Shown here: positions 1 through 10,600 of the stretch, piece after piece
How positions within the stretch are numbered: position 1 is the first letter of the stretch
Layout of the letters: every line of letters begins with the position of its first letter
From: JAJFKB01 sp965230515
GTDB taxonomy: Bacteria; Pseudomonadota; Gammaproteobacteria; Pseudomonadales; IMCC2047
Assembly (NCBI GenBank): GCA_965230515.1
Contig: OZ246007.1
Coordinates: 3,162,001 to 3,226,000 of the forward strand
Direction: 5' to 3'
DNA: 64,000 nt
Program-made: the position numbers and the translations under genes
The notes under the pieces: generated by a model
Told to the model about the DNA's origin: nothing
Seen by the model: only the letters and a program-made list of their open reading frames with translations
Databases searched by the model: none

Positions 1-297
1 CTTCTAGAGAGTGATTTTAAAAAAGCGTATAAGTTTCTTACACCCAACTATAGAAGGGCTGTTAGTTATAAAGGCTATTTGGCGACTAAAGGTTCCTCAG
101 TTAAGCGAGTTTCATCCAATATACGTTCTGTTAGATGTGATAAAGAGGTGTGTACAGTAGAAATTGATTTGTACTATCGCTATCAAGGATTAATGGGAAT
201 GCACACAAAAAACAGTGAAAACCCGATACATCGAGTTAATGAAGAGAAGTGGATTTTAGTTAATGGAGAATGGTGGCTTTACAAAGAAATAAAATAG
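1..297 (+). CDS. C-terminal part of an unrecognised protein (5' end outside window)
   Basis: The frame is open from the first base and ends at TAA (295-297), giving 98 visible residues, so the gene starts upstream of the window. The visible part has a pattern seen in small NTF2-like or lipoprotein-type domains: an early segment with LTPNYR and a GYL motif, two cysteines (RCDKEVC), then a closing W...VNGEWWLY segment. No catalytic motif is visible. It lies 78 bp upstream of a polysaccharide-associated protein on the same strand, so it may belong to that locus. I do not recognise the family with certainty. Confidence 0.6.
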   Translation, partial: LLESDFKKAYKFLTPNYRRAVSYKGYLATKGSSVKRVSSNIRSVRCDKEVCTVEIDLYYRYQGLMGMHTKNSENPIHRVNEEKWILVNGEWWLYKEIK

Positions 298-375
298 AGT
301 TCTGACATAAACGAGTTTTGATAAAGAAGGAATAAGATTCCGAAGGTTTAATAAAATTGACTGTATAGTGTTGCT

Positions 376-3300
376 TTGAAAGCCAAATCGCATAGTATTT
401 CAATCGGAGTTGCACAAGTCTTGTTGTTGTGCTTGGCTCTGTTGGGATTATTTATAGATGATCTTGAATCACAATCTACGAATTTAGTTTTTAGTTTCTG
501 CGATAGTGAAGAGTTTAAGGCTTCTACCAGAATTGCTGCTCGGTCTCTGAGTTTTATTGTGACAGGTAAGCTGAGCGCAAACGAGGAAGTCAAAAAAATT
601 GTGCTAAAGGACGAGCAGCATCAGCATTTCGCAATGAATCTAGCATTTGAAGAAATGTTTGATAAAAGTCTAAAAGCGATATTTTGCAAAAAAAAATTTA
701 GCTACCAAATTAGCGTACAAATCCCAATTTCCAGCATACCATTTGACCAGCACAAACTGGTTGTCAATGCAGTCACAGATTCCGGAACGAAGCCGATTGG
801 TATATTGTTTTTTAAGCGCGATAAGCCAATAGGCTACGTCGAAAGTGTAAATCCGGTGGGTCGAACTATTAACACCATTAGTGGCTGGGCGATATCCGCA
901 AACGGGCCGGTTACGATACAGCTGATTGTGAAGGGTAGAAGCATAGCTGAAACACGTACAGGCATATCTAGACAGGATGTGGCGGATGTCTATAAACACT
1001 GGCCTGACGCAGCGAGTTCAGGTTTCTCAATGGTTGTTCCATTTGCTGAATTAGAGCCGGGTACTCATGATACTCAGATCAGGTTTATTGACAGTCAAGG
1101 TCGAAGCCAGATGATGAAGGGTCCTGTGATTGATAATGATCACGCGTTTGCGTTGGTTGAATCTAAACCGAAACCAATTGTTCTCGGGGCTAAGAACGTG
1201 GTTTCTGGTTGGGCTGTTGGCAAGAGAGGAGAAGTGACTGTTCGCATCAGGGTCGGTGATTCTGTCGTTGCTACAGTAAAAGCAAATGGCAACCGCTCGG
1301 ATGTGGGCAATGTATTCAAACACTGGGAGCGCGCCAATCAGTCTGGATTTCAGTGGTTGGTTCCTTTTCGTGAATTACCTCGTGGGCGTTATCCGTTGGT
1401 GTTGGAGTTTGTTGAAGATGGTGAAGTATTCCAGGTCTCCGAGGGCCCGCTGGTACAAAATGATCGTCCTGTCGGCAGGGTGATCAGTGACAGATGGAGG
1501 ATGATAGACCCTGAGCGAATGAACGTGGTCGTGTGGGTTGCCGATGAAGATGGCATATCGACAGTAGAGCTCTATGCTGACCCTGGCAAAGGAAGGATTC
1601 CAATGCGCCTGGTCAAGTCCCCGGTATCCTACGAACAAGTACGAAAATCTGGTGAGGATGAATTGGGGCCACCCTCAACAGCCGTGCAAGAGGGGCAATT
1701 GTTTGAAGGGAAACCGGGTGCTGATTTATTCGCAGAGGGGTTGAGCAGGATATTTGTACGCGTTGTTGATCGGGCAGGTAGCGTATCCATTTTGCCGGGA
1801 CCGCTGGTGTTATCGGAAGGAGGTGCTGTGCAACCCTGTATTGGGGATCCCGTCAGATTATATTTCCCCGGAGATACCCGGTTCTGGAGAAAAGGTGCAC
1901 CTGAGCTAAACGAGTTGAGAAGGCTCTTTGGAAGCAGCTGCATTGAAGTCGGGATGCAAAGCCGTGTCGAATATCTAAGGACGACCAAGGGTAAAGAGCA
2001 GGATTACCTGTTTGACCCGGATTTTCCTGATGATCAGCGCGTTAGTAAAAAAGGTGTCATGTTGAGTACCGCACTCAACGAAGTGCTGGGTTACGCTGAT
2101 CAATGGAAGCTGCCTTTGATGGTTACACTTGATGGAGGGGTTTGGGCTGATTCAGCATTTTCAGCCGCTGATGTCGATCTTGTTGATATGCTGGAGATGG
2201 ACGAACGTAACGTACAGTGGAATCAGTTCGGGCGAACTGAACCGGATGACGCACTATCAGATTTACCCGGTTCTTTCGGCAGCCCCGAACTGGCACGAAT
2301 GATGAGTTTGAACTGGTATAACAGGGATTTCCATCGCTATAAAAAGCGGAATTTGATGGCTGCGGTTGACACGATTAGAAACTCCGGTTTCGTCAAATCG
2401 GGCGGGCAGGTCTCGATTAATATGGATCCTGATCAGTATATCAATCCATGGTTTTATAAAAACCAGTGGTATGATTATAACCCCGACACGTTACGTCAGT
2501 TTAGAGAGTGGTTGATGCATGAGGGCGTTTATTCCGGGGCCGGGGCACTATCAGGTCAGGGAGCAACGGATAGACTAACGCTTGATGAAATCAATTCGAT
2601 AGCCGGTCAGGAGTGGCATCGTGCAGAACAGATAGACCCGCCCAGAAAAAAACTGGACTATGATGATCCCTGGCATCAGTTGTGGACGCAGTTCAAGCGG
2701 CACCTGGTGGATCTCCACTATGATCAGCTCTCAGGTTGGGCAGCCGAGGCTGGCATGCCCGCTGATAATATCTACACAAGCCAGACATTTATTCAAACAG
2801 ACGTAGCCGAAACTATATATGACAGGGCATCCGGTTGGCCAGATGAAGCGGGCGTTTCAATAGAAGGGGCGGCACCCAGTCATGGCCATCTTGGTGCGAT
2901 TTTATATGGCGCGGCCAGTCGTGACGATGGACCTAGTCGCAGTGGTGGCTCGATGTTCGACACCATACAGAGAATTGATTCCAAATGGGGGGTGGTGGAG
3001 TTAAACCCGGCAACTATCGCATTTCCAGAGTGGGTTGCCGATCATGATGCCTCATACCGAACAGTAGGTAATATCCTTAATGCGGGTGCTCGTTTTATGA
3101 CACCGATGTGGGGTAGTCATATGGGGGATCTGATGACTTACCCTGATACTTTCAGATCCTACGATGCTTTTACCGGTACTCCTTTTGAATATCAGCTGGT
3201 CTGGTGGCTACTGGGGCGCCGTAATCTACCCGTTGGTTCTGTCAATTATCCTTTTGGTAATGAGCAGGTTTTAAGTGCTGATGGCTGGGATACTGTTTCT

Positions 3301-3666
3301 GATACTACGATGGAGATGCAAAAGGGTTCCATCCATTTGGCAGGAGATAGCAAGCCTATGCTGAAATCTCCGGAGAACCTGATGGTATCGGTTGATCGTG
3401 GAGCGCGCATTACCATAAAAGGAGATTGGTGTGAAAAAGGCAGCCTGGAAGCAGACCTGACCCTGTCTGATGGTTCAAATAATAGAATTGGTTTTATCCG
3501 CGAACCTGATGGTATCCGTGCAGATATTCCGGCTTTTAAAGGGCTGGAGCTACACAGTCTATCGCTGATATGGAATCTGGAGTTTTGCGATGATCACACT
3601 GACGTGATCATCGATAACCTTTCGATTGTTCCATTTAATAAACCGTCAACGATCGCTGAACGGTGA
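376..3666 (+). CDS. Large exported protein: Ig-like repeats plus putative glycoside-hydrolase-like domain (paralogue 1)
   Basis: A 1096-residue protein with an N-terminal hydrophobic segment (about residues 10-28) acting as signal or anchor. Two Ig-like repeats follow (about 152-248 and 258-358), each with a GWA motif, an R-x-DV motif and a later SGF motif; a third, weaker one lies near 366-470. Residues about 490-970 form a large domain shared with the protein at 7684-10830. It holds conserved YLRTTKGKE, RYKKRNL, NMDPDQYINP, RHLVDLHYD, SIEGA (Glu about 830) and VVELNPA (Glu about 875) motifs. The paired glutamates and alternating pattern suggest a TIM-barrel glycoside hydrolase, but this is inference. 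The TTG start is the only usable one after an in-frame stop at 358-360 and has no good ribosome site. Context suggests processing or modification of an exported polysaccharide. Confidence 0.72.
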   Translation: MKAKSHSISIGVAQVLLLCLALLGLFIDDLESQSTNLVFSFCDSEEFKASTRIAARSLSFIVTGKLSANEEVKKIVLKDEQHQHFAMNLAFEEMFDKSLKAIFCKKKFSYQISVQIPISSIPFDQHKLVVNAVTDSGTKPIGILFFKRDKPIGYVESVNPVGRTINTISGWAISANGPVTIQLIVKGRSIAETRTGISRQDVADVYKHWPDAASSGFSMVVPFAELEPGTHDTQIRFIDSQGRSQMMKGPVIDNDHAFALVESKPKPIVLGAKNVVSGWAVGKRGEVTVRIRVGDSVVATVKANGNRSDVGNVFKHWERANQSGFQWLVPFRELPRGRYPLVLEFVEDGEVFQVSEGPLVQNDRPVGRVISDRWRMIDPERMNVVVWVADEDGISTVELYADPGKGRIPMRLVKSPVSYEQVRKSGEDELGPPSTAVQEGQLFEGKPGADLFAEGLSRIFVRVVDRAGSVSILPGPLVLSEGGAVQPCIGDPVRLYFPGDTRFWRKGAPELNELRRLFGSSCIEVGMQSRVEYLRTTKGKEQDYLFDPDFPDDQRVSKKGVMLSTALNEVLGYADQWKLPLMVTLDGGVWADSAFSAADVDLVDMLEMDERNVQWNQFGRTEPDDALSDLPGSFGSPELARMMSLNWYNRDFHRYKKRNLMAAVDTIRNSGFVKSGGQVSINMDPDQYINPWFYKNQWYDYNPDTLRQFREWLMHEGVYSGAGALSGQGATDRLTLDEINSIAGQEWHRAEQIDPPRKKLDYDDPWHQLWTQFKRHLVDLHYDQLSGWAAEAGMPADNIYTSQTFIQTDVAETIYDRASGWPDEAGVSIEGAAPSHGHLGAILYGAASRDDGPSRSGGSMFDTIQRIDSKWGVVELNPATIAFPEWVADHDASYRTVGNILNAGARFMTPMWGSHMGDLMTYPDTFRSYDAFTGTPFEYQLVWWLLGRRNLPVGSVNYPFGNEQVLSADGWDTVSDTTMEMQKGSIHLAGDSKPMLKSPENLMVSVDRGARITIKGDWCEKGSLEADLTLSDGSNNRIGFIREPDGIRADIPAFKGLELHSLSLIWNLEFCDDHTDVIIDNLSIVPFNKPSTIAER

Positions 3667-3700
3667 CACATAAATAGCCGAGAGTATTGATTGAAGGGTG

Positions 3701-3967
3701 CTACGGATTCTTTTGCTGGGTGCTGTCACTACTTTCTGTTTGTTGATCTGGAGTTTCCTGGTTGCTTTCGTTTTTTTTGCCAAAGAAAGCAGTTACCCGA
3801 TACCACCAGCTTCTAATTGTCGCCAGACCCAAAGCGATTGCGGCAATGGTTGCCTGTAATATCATACTGCCCGTGCCGGGATCGAGATAGGCATAGGCTG
3901 AGGAGGTCGTTAAGCTTACCAGCGAAACCAACAATAAGAAGAACTGACTAATTTTCCCTAACAACAT
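3701..3967 (-). CDS. Small membrane protein with YLDPGTGS motif
   Basis: An 88-residue protein with an N-terminal signal/membrane segment ending in SAYA, directly followed by YLDPGTGSMILQ, a second hydrophobic helix (about 38-55), a basic patch, and a hydrophilic Gln/Ser/Thr-rich tail. Small proteins with this YLDPGTGS signature are commonly seen beside membrane sulfatase-type enzymes and polysaccharide genes, as here; their role is not established. The ATG is preceded by an AGGGAT ribosome site. The gene lies convergent to the large Ig-repeat protein and divergent from the methyltransferase at 4165. Confidence 0.75.
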   Translation of the reverse strand: MLLGKISQFFLLLVSLVSLTTSSAYAYLDPGTGSMILQATIAAIALGLATIRSWWYRVTAFFGKKNESNQETPDQQTESSDSTQQKNP

Positions 3968-4164
3968 GTGTTATCCCTGTTTTGATGTCTGAGCGAACTG
4001 GGCCCTAATAAAACCGATGCGATATTATAGCTGATTGTCATAAAAATGACATATAATCGGTTTCCAAAATTATTCAGGAGTTATGGAGCCAGGGAGTGTT
4101 GCTCAGATCATCCAGTGTTGAAATTCCCCCTCCTTAAGAAACCAGACTCAAACGGGACCCTTTT

Positions 4165-5562
4165 ATGCAGGAAGTGCAACTAGACTCGGCATCATTTAGA
4201 GATCCGAGCGGATTTATATTTAGCTTCGAAAATGCTATCTATCGACAGGTCAATCAGAGCTATCGCGAGGAGTTTGATCTGCTGCATGAAAGCGGTTTAT
4301 ACGATCAATTGGTTGCTCAGGAGTTACTGGTTGCGCATCAGGAGGTATCTCTGGATTTAGCCTCAACGCAGCAGGCCTATAAAATTATTAAACCAGAGCA
4401 TATTCCTTATATTAGTTATCCCTATGAGTGGAGCTTTAGTCAACTAAAAGATGCCGCGTTACTGACGCTGAAAATTCAGAAAATGGCACTCGCCAAGGAG
4501 TTGTCACTCAAAGATGCCAGTGCCTACAACATACAGTTTTTAAAAGGTAAGCCCGTTTTTATTGATACCCTGTCATTTGAAAAGTATAAAGATGGTCCAT
4601 GGGTTGCCTACAAACAGTTCTGTCAGCATTTTCTCGCGCCACTGGCCCTAAAGGTCTATTGTGACCGCAGAATGGCACAGTTGTTAAGGACCAACATCGA
4701 CGGTATTCCATTGGATCTGGCCAGCAAACTGTTACCACGCAGGAGCTGGTTGAATTTTTCACTGATGGCGCACCTGCATCTGCATGCGAAAATGCAGAGC
4801 AAGTATTCGGATGCAGCGAGAGAAGAAACAAAAACCAGCACCAAGCTTTCGATGAACAAGAGCAAGCTTGTAGCGATGATTGATCAGTTGGAGTCCTGTG
4901 TTAAACGGCTGAAATGGTCACAGGAGAAGACCGAATGGGGAGACTACTACGCTGATACCAATTATCAGGATGAGTCGATGAGCCATAAGCGTGAACTGGT
5001 CGCCACTTATCTGCAAAAAGTGGATGCTGCTCACGGTTTACGTGTGATCGATATGGGCGCCAATAATGGCGAATTTAGCCGTATTGCCGCAAACTATGCG
5101 GAAGTGGTGGTATCGCAGGATATCGATGAGGTTGCTGTTGAAAAGAACTATCTTTTCAGTCAGCACCAGAAAGAGACAAAAATCCTGCCGTTGTTGCAGG
5201 ATCTGGTTAATCCCAGTCCCGCCATTGGCTGGGCCAACCAGGAACGTATGTCGCTGTGCGAAAGGGGCGGTGTTGATGTGGTGATGGCGCTTGCATTGAT
5301 TCACCATATTGCTATTTCGAATAATGTGCCGTTATCCCATATTGCGCATTTTTTTGCTCGAATGGGACGAAATCTTGTGATCGAATTTGTACCGAAAGAA
5401 GATTCCCAGGTTGAGCGCCTTCTGGCAACGCGGGAGGATATTTTTCCAAATTATACCCAGGCAGGGTTTGAGGCAGCTTTTGCCGAGTACTTTAACGTGC
5501 AGGAAAGCACGCCGGTAAAAGGTACCAAAAGAACGCTTTATCTGATGACGGTCAAATCATAA
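4165..5562 (+). CDS. SAM-dependent methyltransferase, NoeA-like
   Basis: A 465-residue protein. The N-terminal two thirds lacks a familiar catalytic motif. The C-terminal part is a class I methyltransferase fold with the SAM-binding loop VIDMGANNGEFS (about residues 294-305), an acidic end of strand 2 (SQDIDEVAV) and a later VVMALALIHH segment. Full length and layout match proteins related to nodulation protein NoeA, which act on sugars or lipid-linked saccharides; the exact substrate cannot be told. It sits between the YLDPGTGS protein and a membrane sulfatase-type gene. No signal peptide is seen, so it should act in the cytoplasm. Confidence 0.75.
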   Translation: MQEVQLDSASFRDPSGFIFSFENAIYRQVNQSYREEFDLLHESGLYDQLVAQELLVAHQEVSLDLASTQQAYKIIKPEHIPYISYPYEWSFSQLKDAALLTLKIQKMALAKELSLKDASAYNIQFLKGKPVFIDTLSFEKYKDGPWVAYKQFCQHFLAPLALKVYCDRRMAQLLRTNIDGIPLDLASKLLPRRSWLNFSLMAHLHLHAKMQSKYSDAAREETKTSTKLSMNKSKLVAMIDQLESCVKRLKWSQEKTEWGDYYADTNYQDESMSHKRELVATYLQKVDAAHGLRVIDMGANNGEFSRIAANYAEVVVSQDIDEVAVEKNYLFSQHQKETKILPLLQDLVNPSPAIGWANQERMSLCERGGVDVVMALALIHHIAISNNVPLSHIAHFFARMGRNLVIEFVPKEDSQVERLLATREDIFPNYTQAGFEAAFAEYFNVQESTPVKGTKRTLYLMTVKS

Positions 5563-5585
5563 AGAGTATTGGCTGGGCGCATCTG

Positions 5586-7502
5586 TCACTCAAGAGAATC
5601 TGTATTGTAGCCGGCTTGTTTTAAATGCGTGATCAGAACTTTACGCACCGCTTCTATTGAAGGCAGCAGGGCTTCACTGCAAGGTTGTGTATGACCGCTG
5701 ATCGGGTCTTTAGTGAGGTGGTTGTTGGCCAGATTCAATCGATATTGCATATGGCAATAGGAAGCGCTAATGGACCCCAGCGTGTAGAAGGGAGGTTTGG
5801 GAGAGACAACTCTATGCCAGCCCTTCTCGTTCGGGAGAGATTGACTCTTCTGTACGGAAAAGATCGGCGACAGATTATCTCTGTCCTTTTCCAACAGGGA
5901 TAGACCATCCATCCAGTCAGGAATGTCCAGATTAAGATATTGGAGGATTGTTGGTGCAATATCGGTGTGTTGAGAGTTATGGCTTCTGATGCCTTGATAC
6001 GCAATCTTTGGAAACCTGAAAAGTAGCGGTGTGGTTTCATTAATCCGCCACGCTTTGCCATGATCGGAAGTGAAGATGATCAGTGTATTCTCGTAGTAAT
6101 GTTGTGATTTAAGAAAAGCAACGATTTCGGCGGCATAGCGGTCATAATCCAGTATTGCGTCATCATAGAAATCGGTCATCCAGGGCTTGCTCTGATTCTG
6201 ATTTCTGGAAAACACCGAAACTGTCGGCTTGAATTTGAAACCATGCGTTCCCAGTAGATGTATATGCGCATAGAAAGGTGTTGGTGCATTCGTGATGAAC
6301 CGTTTGAGATCATTCATTCTTCCACGATCGTTGAGATCCCATGCCCAGCTGTTATCAGGCTCCGTGACAATAAGAAAGGGATTGCTCATGGTCGATCGAC
6401 CGGTGATATGCGAAAGACGGGCGCCGATACGCTCCAGTAATTCGGAATGAAAACGGCTGGCCACAGGGTATGCCCTTTCCAGAAAAAGCGGGATAGCCAG
6501 GTTGTTATCCAATAGGTAGCGGCCGTTCGCGTAGTGAAAGCCCTCTCTCAAATTAATATCTTCCGGATCGACATAATGCCGTACTGAGAAATCCCCATTA
6601 TAAAAACCTTCCCTGAGAAGTATGCCGGGCAGATGCTGATAAGCATCCTGTTCGATAAACATATCCGGTCGATAAATCAGCCTGGTCGTAGTCGGCAGCT
6701 TGCCACTGTGGAATGCGGCAAGCGAACCGGTTGTGGTCTGTGAATGTGTCAGGTGGTTCTCAAAAATCAACAGTTCATTTTTAATCGAATCCAGAAACGG
6801 AGTGGTTGCTCTTTCGTAGCCATAGAGAGACATGTTGCGAGCATTGATACCATCAGATGAGAACACGAGGATATTGGGGAAGTGGTTAGGTGAACCTGGC
6901 GCGTCCTCCGGATTCTTCATCTGCCCCGGATTGCTGAACTGTATCACCGCAAAGGTGAATGTAGCCAACAACAGCAGGGTGCCACCATAGACCAGATTGG
7001 AGCGGATATTGTCTCCGATGTAGCCCGGTGAAAAGAGCGGCTGGAGTTTCCGGCAACAGCGGTACCAGATGTAAAGAAACAACAGCGTGTATAGCAAGCG
7101 TCCGTAACCGGAAAACCGATACATGCCAAACTGAAAAAAGGTATAGGTAAAATTCTCGATCAGAAGAATTGCGCAGGCAGTCAGTATAAATGCCGGCAGA
7201 CTTGCCAGCAGGTAGTTTAGGTGGTGGCTGTGAATACCTCTCTTTCGCAGCCATCTCTCAGTAAATGTGATGGCAATAATCGGGATGATAGACAGGATCA
7301 GGGCGGGAACCGGAGCCAGGAATAGCGCCGCCAATCTATCGGTATAGGGTAACAGGTTGAGCATGGACGGCTTGGTTAAAAAGAACAGCCATTCCATAAA
7401 ACAGTAGAAGTAAAGACTGCTGCAGATCAGCAGAATCAGGATCGTAAAAGTGTATGGTTGCCACAATCTATCCATGAATTTTTTATTGTTATTCAAAGCC
7501 AC
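5586..7502 (-). CDS. Membrane-bound sulfatase / phosphoethanolamine-transferase-superfamily enzyme
   Basis: A 638-residue protein with about five to six N-terminal membrane helices (residues about 20-190), then a periplasmic alkaline-phosphatase-superfamily domain. Metal-site motifs are visible: VFSSDGIN near residue 215 and FTSDHGKAW near 475. A HSQTTTGS segment near residue 257 probably carries the Thr nucleophile used by LTA-synthase/EptA-like members, since there is no CxPxR sulfatase motif. Such enzymes transfer phosphoglycerol, phosphoethanolamine or sulfate-like groups on surface glycans. The start is GTG with a CAGGAG site. It is encoded opposite to, and convergent with, the methyltransferase gene, and divergent from the paralogue at 7684. 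Confidence 0.78.
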   Translation of the reverse strand: MALNNNKKFMDRLWQPYTFTILILLICSSLYFYCFMEWLFFLTKPSMLNLLPYTDRLAALFLAPVPALILSIIPIIAITFTERWLRKRGIHSHHLNYLLASLPAFILTACAILLIENFTYTFFQFGMYRFSGYGRLLYTLLFLYIWYRCCRKLQPLFSPGYIGDNIRSNLVYGGTLLLLATFTFAVIQFSNPGQMKNPEDAPGSPNHFPNILVFSSDGINARNMSLYGYERATTPFLDSIKNELLIFENHLTHSQTTTGSLAAFHSGKLPTTTRLIYRPDMFIEQDAYQHLPGILLREGFYNGDFSVRHYVDPEDINLREGFHYANGRYLLDNNLAIPLFLERAYPVASRFHSELLERIGARLSHITGRSTMSNPFLIVTEPDNSWAWDLNDRGRMNDLKRFITNAPTPFYAHIHLLGTHGFKFKPTVSVFSRNQNQSKPWMTDFYDDAILDYDRYAAEIVAFLKSQHYYENTLIIFTSDHGKAWRINETTPLLFRFPKIAYQGIRSHNSQHTDIAPTILQYLNLDIPDWMDGLSLLEKDRDNLSPIFSVQKSQSLPNEKGWHRVVSPKPPFYTLGSISASYCHMQYRLNLANNHLTKDPISGHTQPCSEALLPSIEAVRKVLITHLKQAGYNTDSLE

Positions 7503-7683
7503 GCACTCCTGCTACAAGACGATTGTTCAGAATTCTATCAGATTGGATAAGCTGAATCAGGTAAATACCTGTCGGATTAAAAGCCCGGATTGAAGGCTAT
7601 CGGTGGTATTTGAATTTCATTACAATGGCGGGCTGCTATGCATGACATGTGACGAATTGGTAATAAAGGATGAGGCCTGGGTG

Positions 7684-10600
7684 ATGAGAGCCAATCAGAA
7701 GAGATGGATCAGTATAATTTTTGCGCTTGCTGTGGTGGTGTTTATCTTAATTCGGATATTCGGAACAAACAGTATCGGCTTTATTGATTCACCCGAACAT
7801 GGACAGACGATTGCCGATGTCCGTGAGCTTATTGTGAGTGGTTGGGCGGCTGATCCTGAAGGTGTTGAGAAGCTGGAGGTGGTGCTGGATTCAAGGATCA
7901 CAGCGACCGCCTTTCATGGTATCGTGCGGCCTGATGTCGTTGCCGCGGCAGGTGACAAGCCGGGCTATCTAAATTCCGGGTTCCGTGTCGCATTGGCTTT
8001 ACCGGAATCAGTGGGCGGTGAGCATACGCTGGATCTGGTGGTGATCGATGGAGAGGGCAAGCGCTCGGTTGTTGACTCCAAGACGATCATTATTTCAACA
8101 CCGGCAAATAGCAAAAACCATAGCAAAGATGATAGGCCCCCTGTGATGGATAATTCACGGCCGGCGTTGGGATTTATCGATACTCCTGTCAATCTGGATC
8201 AGCTGGAATCAACGGATAACTTGCTGGTGATGGGCTGGGTTGTGGATCCGGATGGTGTTAAAGATGTGCAGCTGGTGCTGGATAATGGTGAGCGCGTTTC
8301 TGCTCAAACAGGTATTGAGAGAGAAGATGTGCAGCGCCTGTATCCGCAATTACCCGACAGCCTGCGGTCCGGGTTTCGTGCCAAGGTGGATCTGCCTGAA
8401 GATAAGGATCAGCATCATATTCGGTTGTTTGTCGTTGATCACCTTGATAACAGAAGGCTGGTTGATCGGGTTCGATTTACAGTTTTGTCAGAGGTGCTCG
8501 CAGAAAAAGAGAAGCTGATTAAAGCGACCGAGGCGGACGATCTCTCCTTTCGCTCAAAGGGATTTATTGACCGGCCGGCTAAAGCGACCAGGGTGACCAA
8601 TAGCAAGACGCTGAATGTTGCAGGCTGGACGGTAGATGCTGACGGAATTGAATCGGTTCAGGTAACCATTAATGACCGATTGCAGTCGAATGTGCCACTC
8701 ACAATAAAGAGACCTGATGTGCATAATCTCTACGACCAGGTAGCGGGCAGCCTGCAATCGGGTTTTGAAGCTGGTATCCCGATTGCACATCTGGATTCTG
8801 GTGACCACACGCTTGCGATTTTTGTGACCGATCGTCTTGGGCATCGAGTGAAGGTGGCAGAACAGGATTTTTCGATCGTATCCCCGTCCGTCTGGTCAGA
8901 ACTGCTTGACCAGAGACCTGCTTTGAAATCAGCGGACTTCTCTATCGCGATCGCAACCAGTCATCTGGCAAAAGGGGGGGGAGCGGAGATCAAAGAAACC
9001 TTCGCTGCTTATGAAAGCGAAACGATACGAACAGCGGTTCGTGTTCCCATACTTTATATGAGAACGACCGAAGGGAAAGAGAACGACTGGGTTTTTGATC
9101 CTGGTTTTGATGTTGAAACAGAGCAGAATGGTCTTGTGGTTGCGGAGGATGCGCTGCAAGACGCGATTCAGTACGCCATGGCTGAACAGTTGCCTTTGGT
9201 ATTCACACTGAACGGAGGTATCTGGAGTGATGCGCGGGGTGGTGCGCCTGAATGGGATCTCACCGATTACCTGGAGCAGGATGTCTTGAACTGCCAATGG
9301 AATGAGGGGGGCCAGGTAATGCCGGATGACTACCTGAGTCGCTTGCCTGGATCAGAGTCAAACCCGCAATTGGCGAGAGCGTTGACGTTTAATTACTATG
9401 CAGAAACGGTCAGGAAGTACAAAAAAAGAAATCTGCAGCAAGCCGGACGATTGATCAAAGCATTTAAGGAAAGCAATCCCGGGCTCTTTTTAGCCGTTAA
9501 TCTGGATCCGGATGTATATCTTAATCCCTTTTTTCATGGGGAGCAGACCTATGATTATAATCCGGGTACTGTCAGGCAGTTTCAGGAGTGGTTGTCCGGT
9601 CGGGGTCCTTACGCCAAGGGACGGGAGTTACACCAAAAGAGGCGCAGCCCGACGCTCAGTTTGAATGAGTTTAACCAGCTAACAGGGAAGAATTTTTCCG
9701 ATTGGTCCGCCTTAAAGCCTCCTTCTTTCTCAAAGCTTGAGAAGCTGAAAGCGCTGTTTAACCACACCTACATCGAACTGTGGCAGCAGTTCAGACGACA
9801 CCTTGTTGATTTGCATTATGATGATCTCTCGCGCTGGTTAAATGAGGCGGGTATTGGCCCTCGGTATATTTATTCCTCTCAGGGGTTTGCGGCTGACATG
9901 GATCCAGAGGTTGATGTGTTCCCGGTCGCCATTGACAGTCCACCTGTAAGACATGATACAGGTGGTGTATCAATCGAAGGAGCAATACCGTCAGGTGGGC
10001 ATTTGGGTGCGATTTTTTATGGGCGCAGTACGATCAATCAGGTGACTGTCGAAACCGGGAACAGCCTGTTTGCGGAGATCCGTGAGCGGGACCCCGACTG
10101 GGCAGTCGTTGAGTTTAATCCTGCCTATCTGGAATATCCAAATAGACAGAGTGATTATAGGGCAGCGTATCGCGCTTTTAGGGATATGTTTAACTTTGGT
10201 GCGCGGTTTGTTTCGCCCATGGCCTGGAACGGATGGAATGGAATCTACAAAGACGATCCCGGTTATCTCTCTTATACATCGTTCAGGAATACACCGTTGG
10301 AAAAGGTGGTAAAGGATTTTATGGTGGTTTATGCCGATGTGCCAAGGGGTATGCTGTTGTGGCCTTTTGGGACTCACAGATACGCAGATAGTGATGGCTG
10401 GCAGGTAAACGGTCCCGATTTCAGAATGCGATTGCGATCCGGAAGAATTCAATTGAGAGCACGGCCAGGTGTCGAAAAGCTGGTGCTTGATTCACCCAAG
10501 GGGCAAGTGATAGAGCTTGATCGCTTCGATACGTTGGTTTTAGGTATGGCAGAGAGAGAGGGTACATTGGCGATACAGGTCAGGAGTGATGGCAACTGGG

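Noticed and set aside
9991..10452. A 153-codon minus-strand frame
   Set aside because: It is antisense to the conserved domain of the large paralogue and has no gene-like features.
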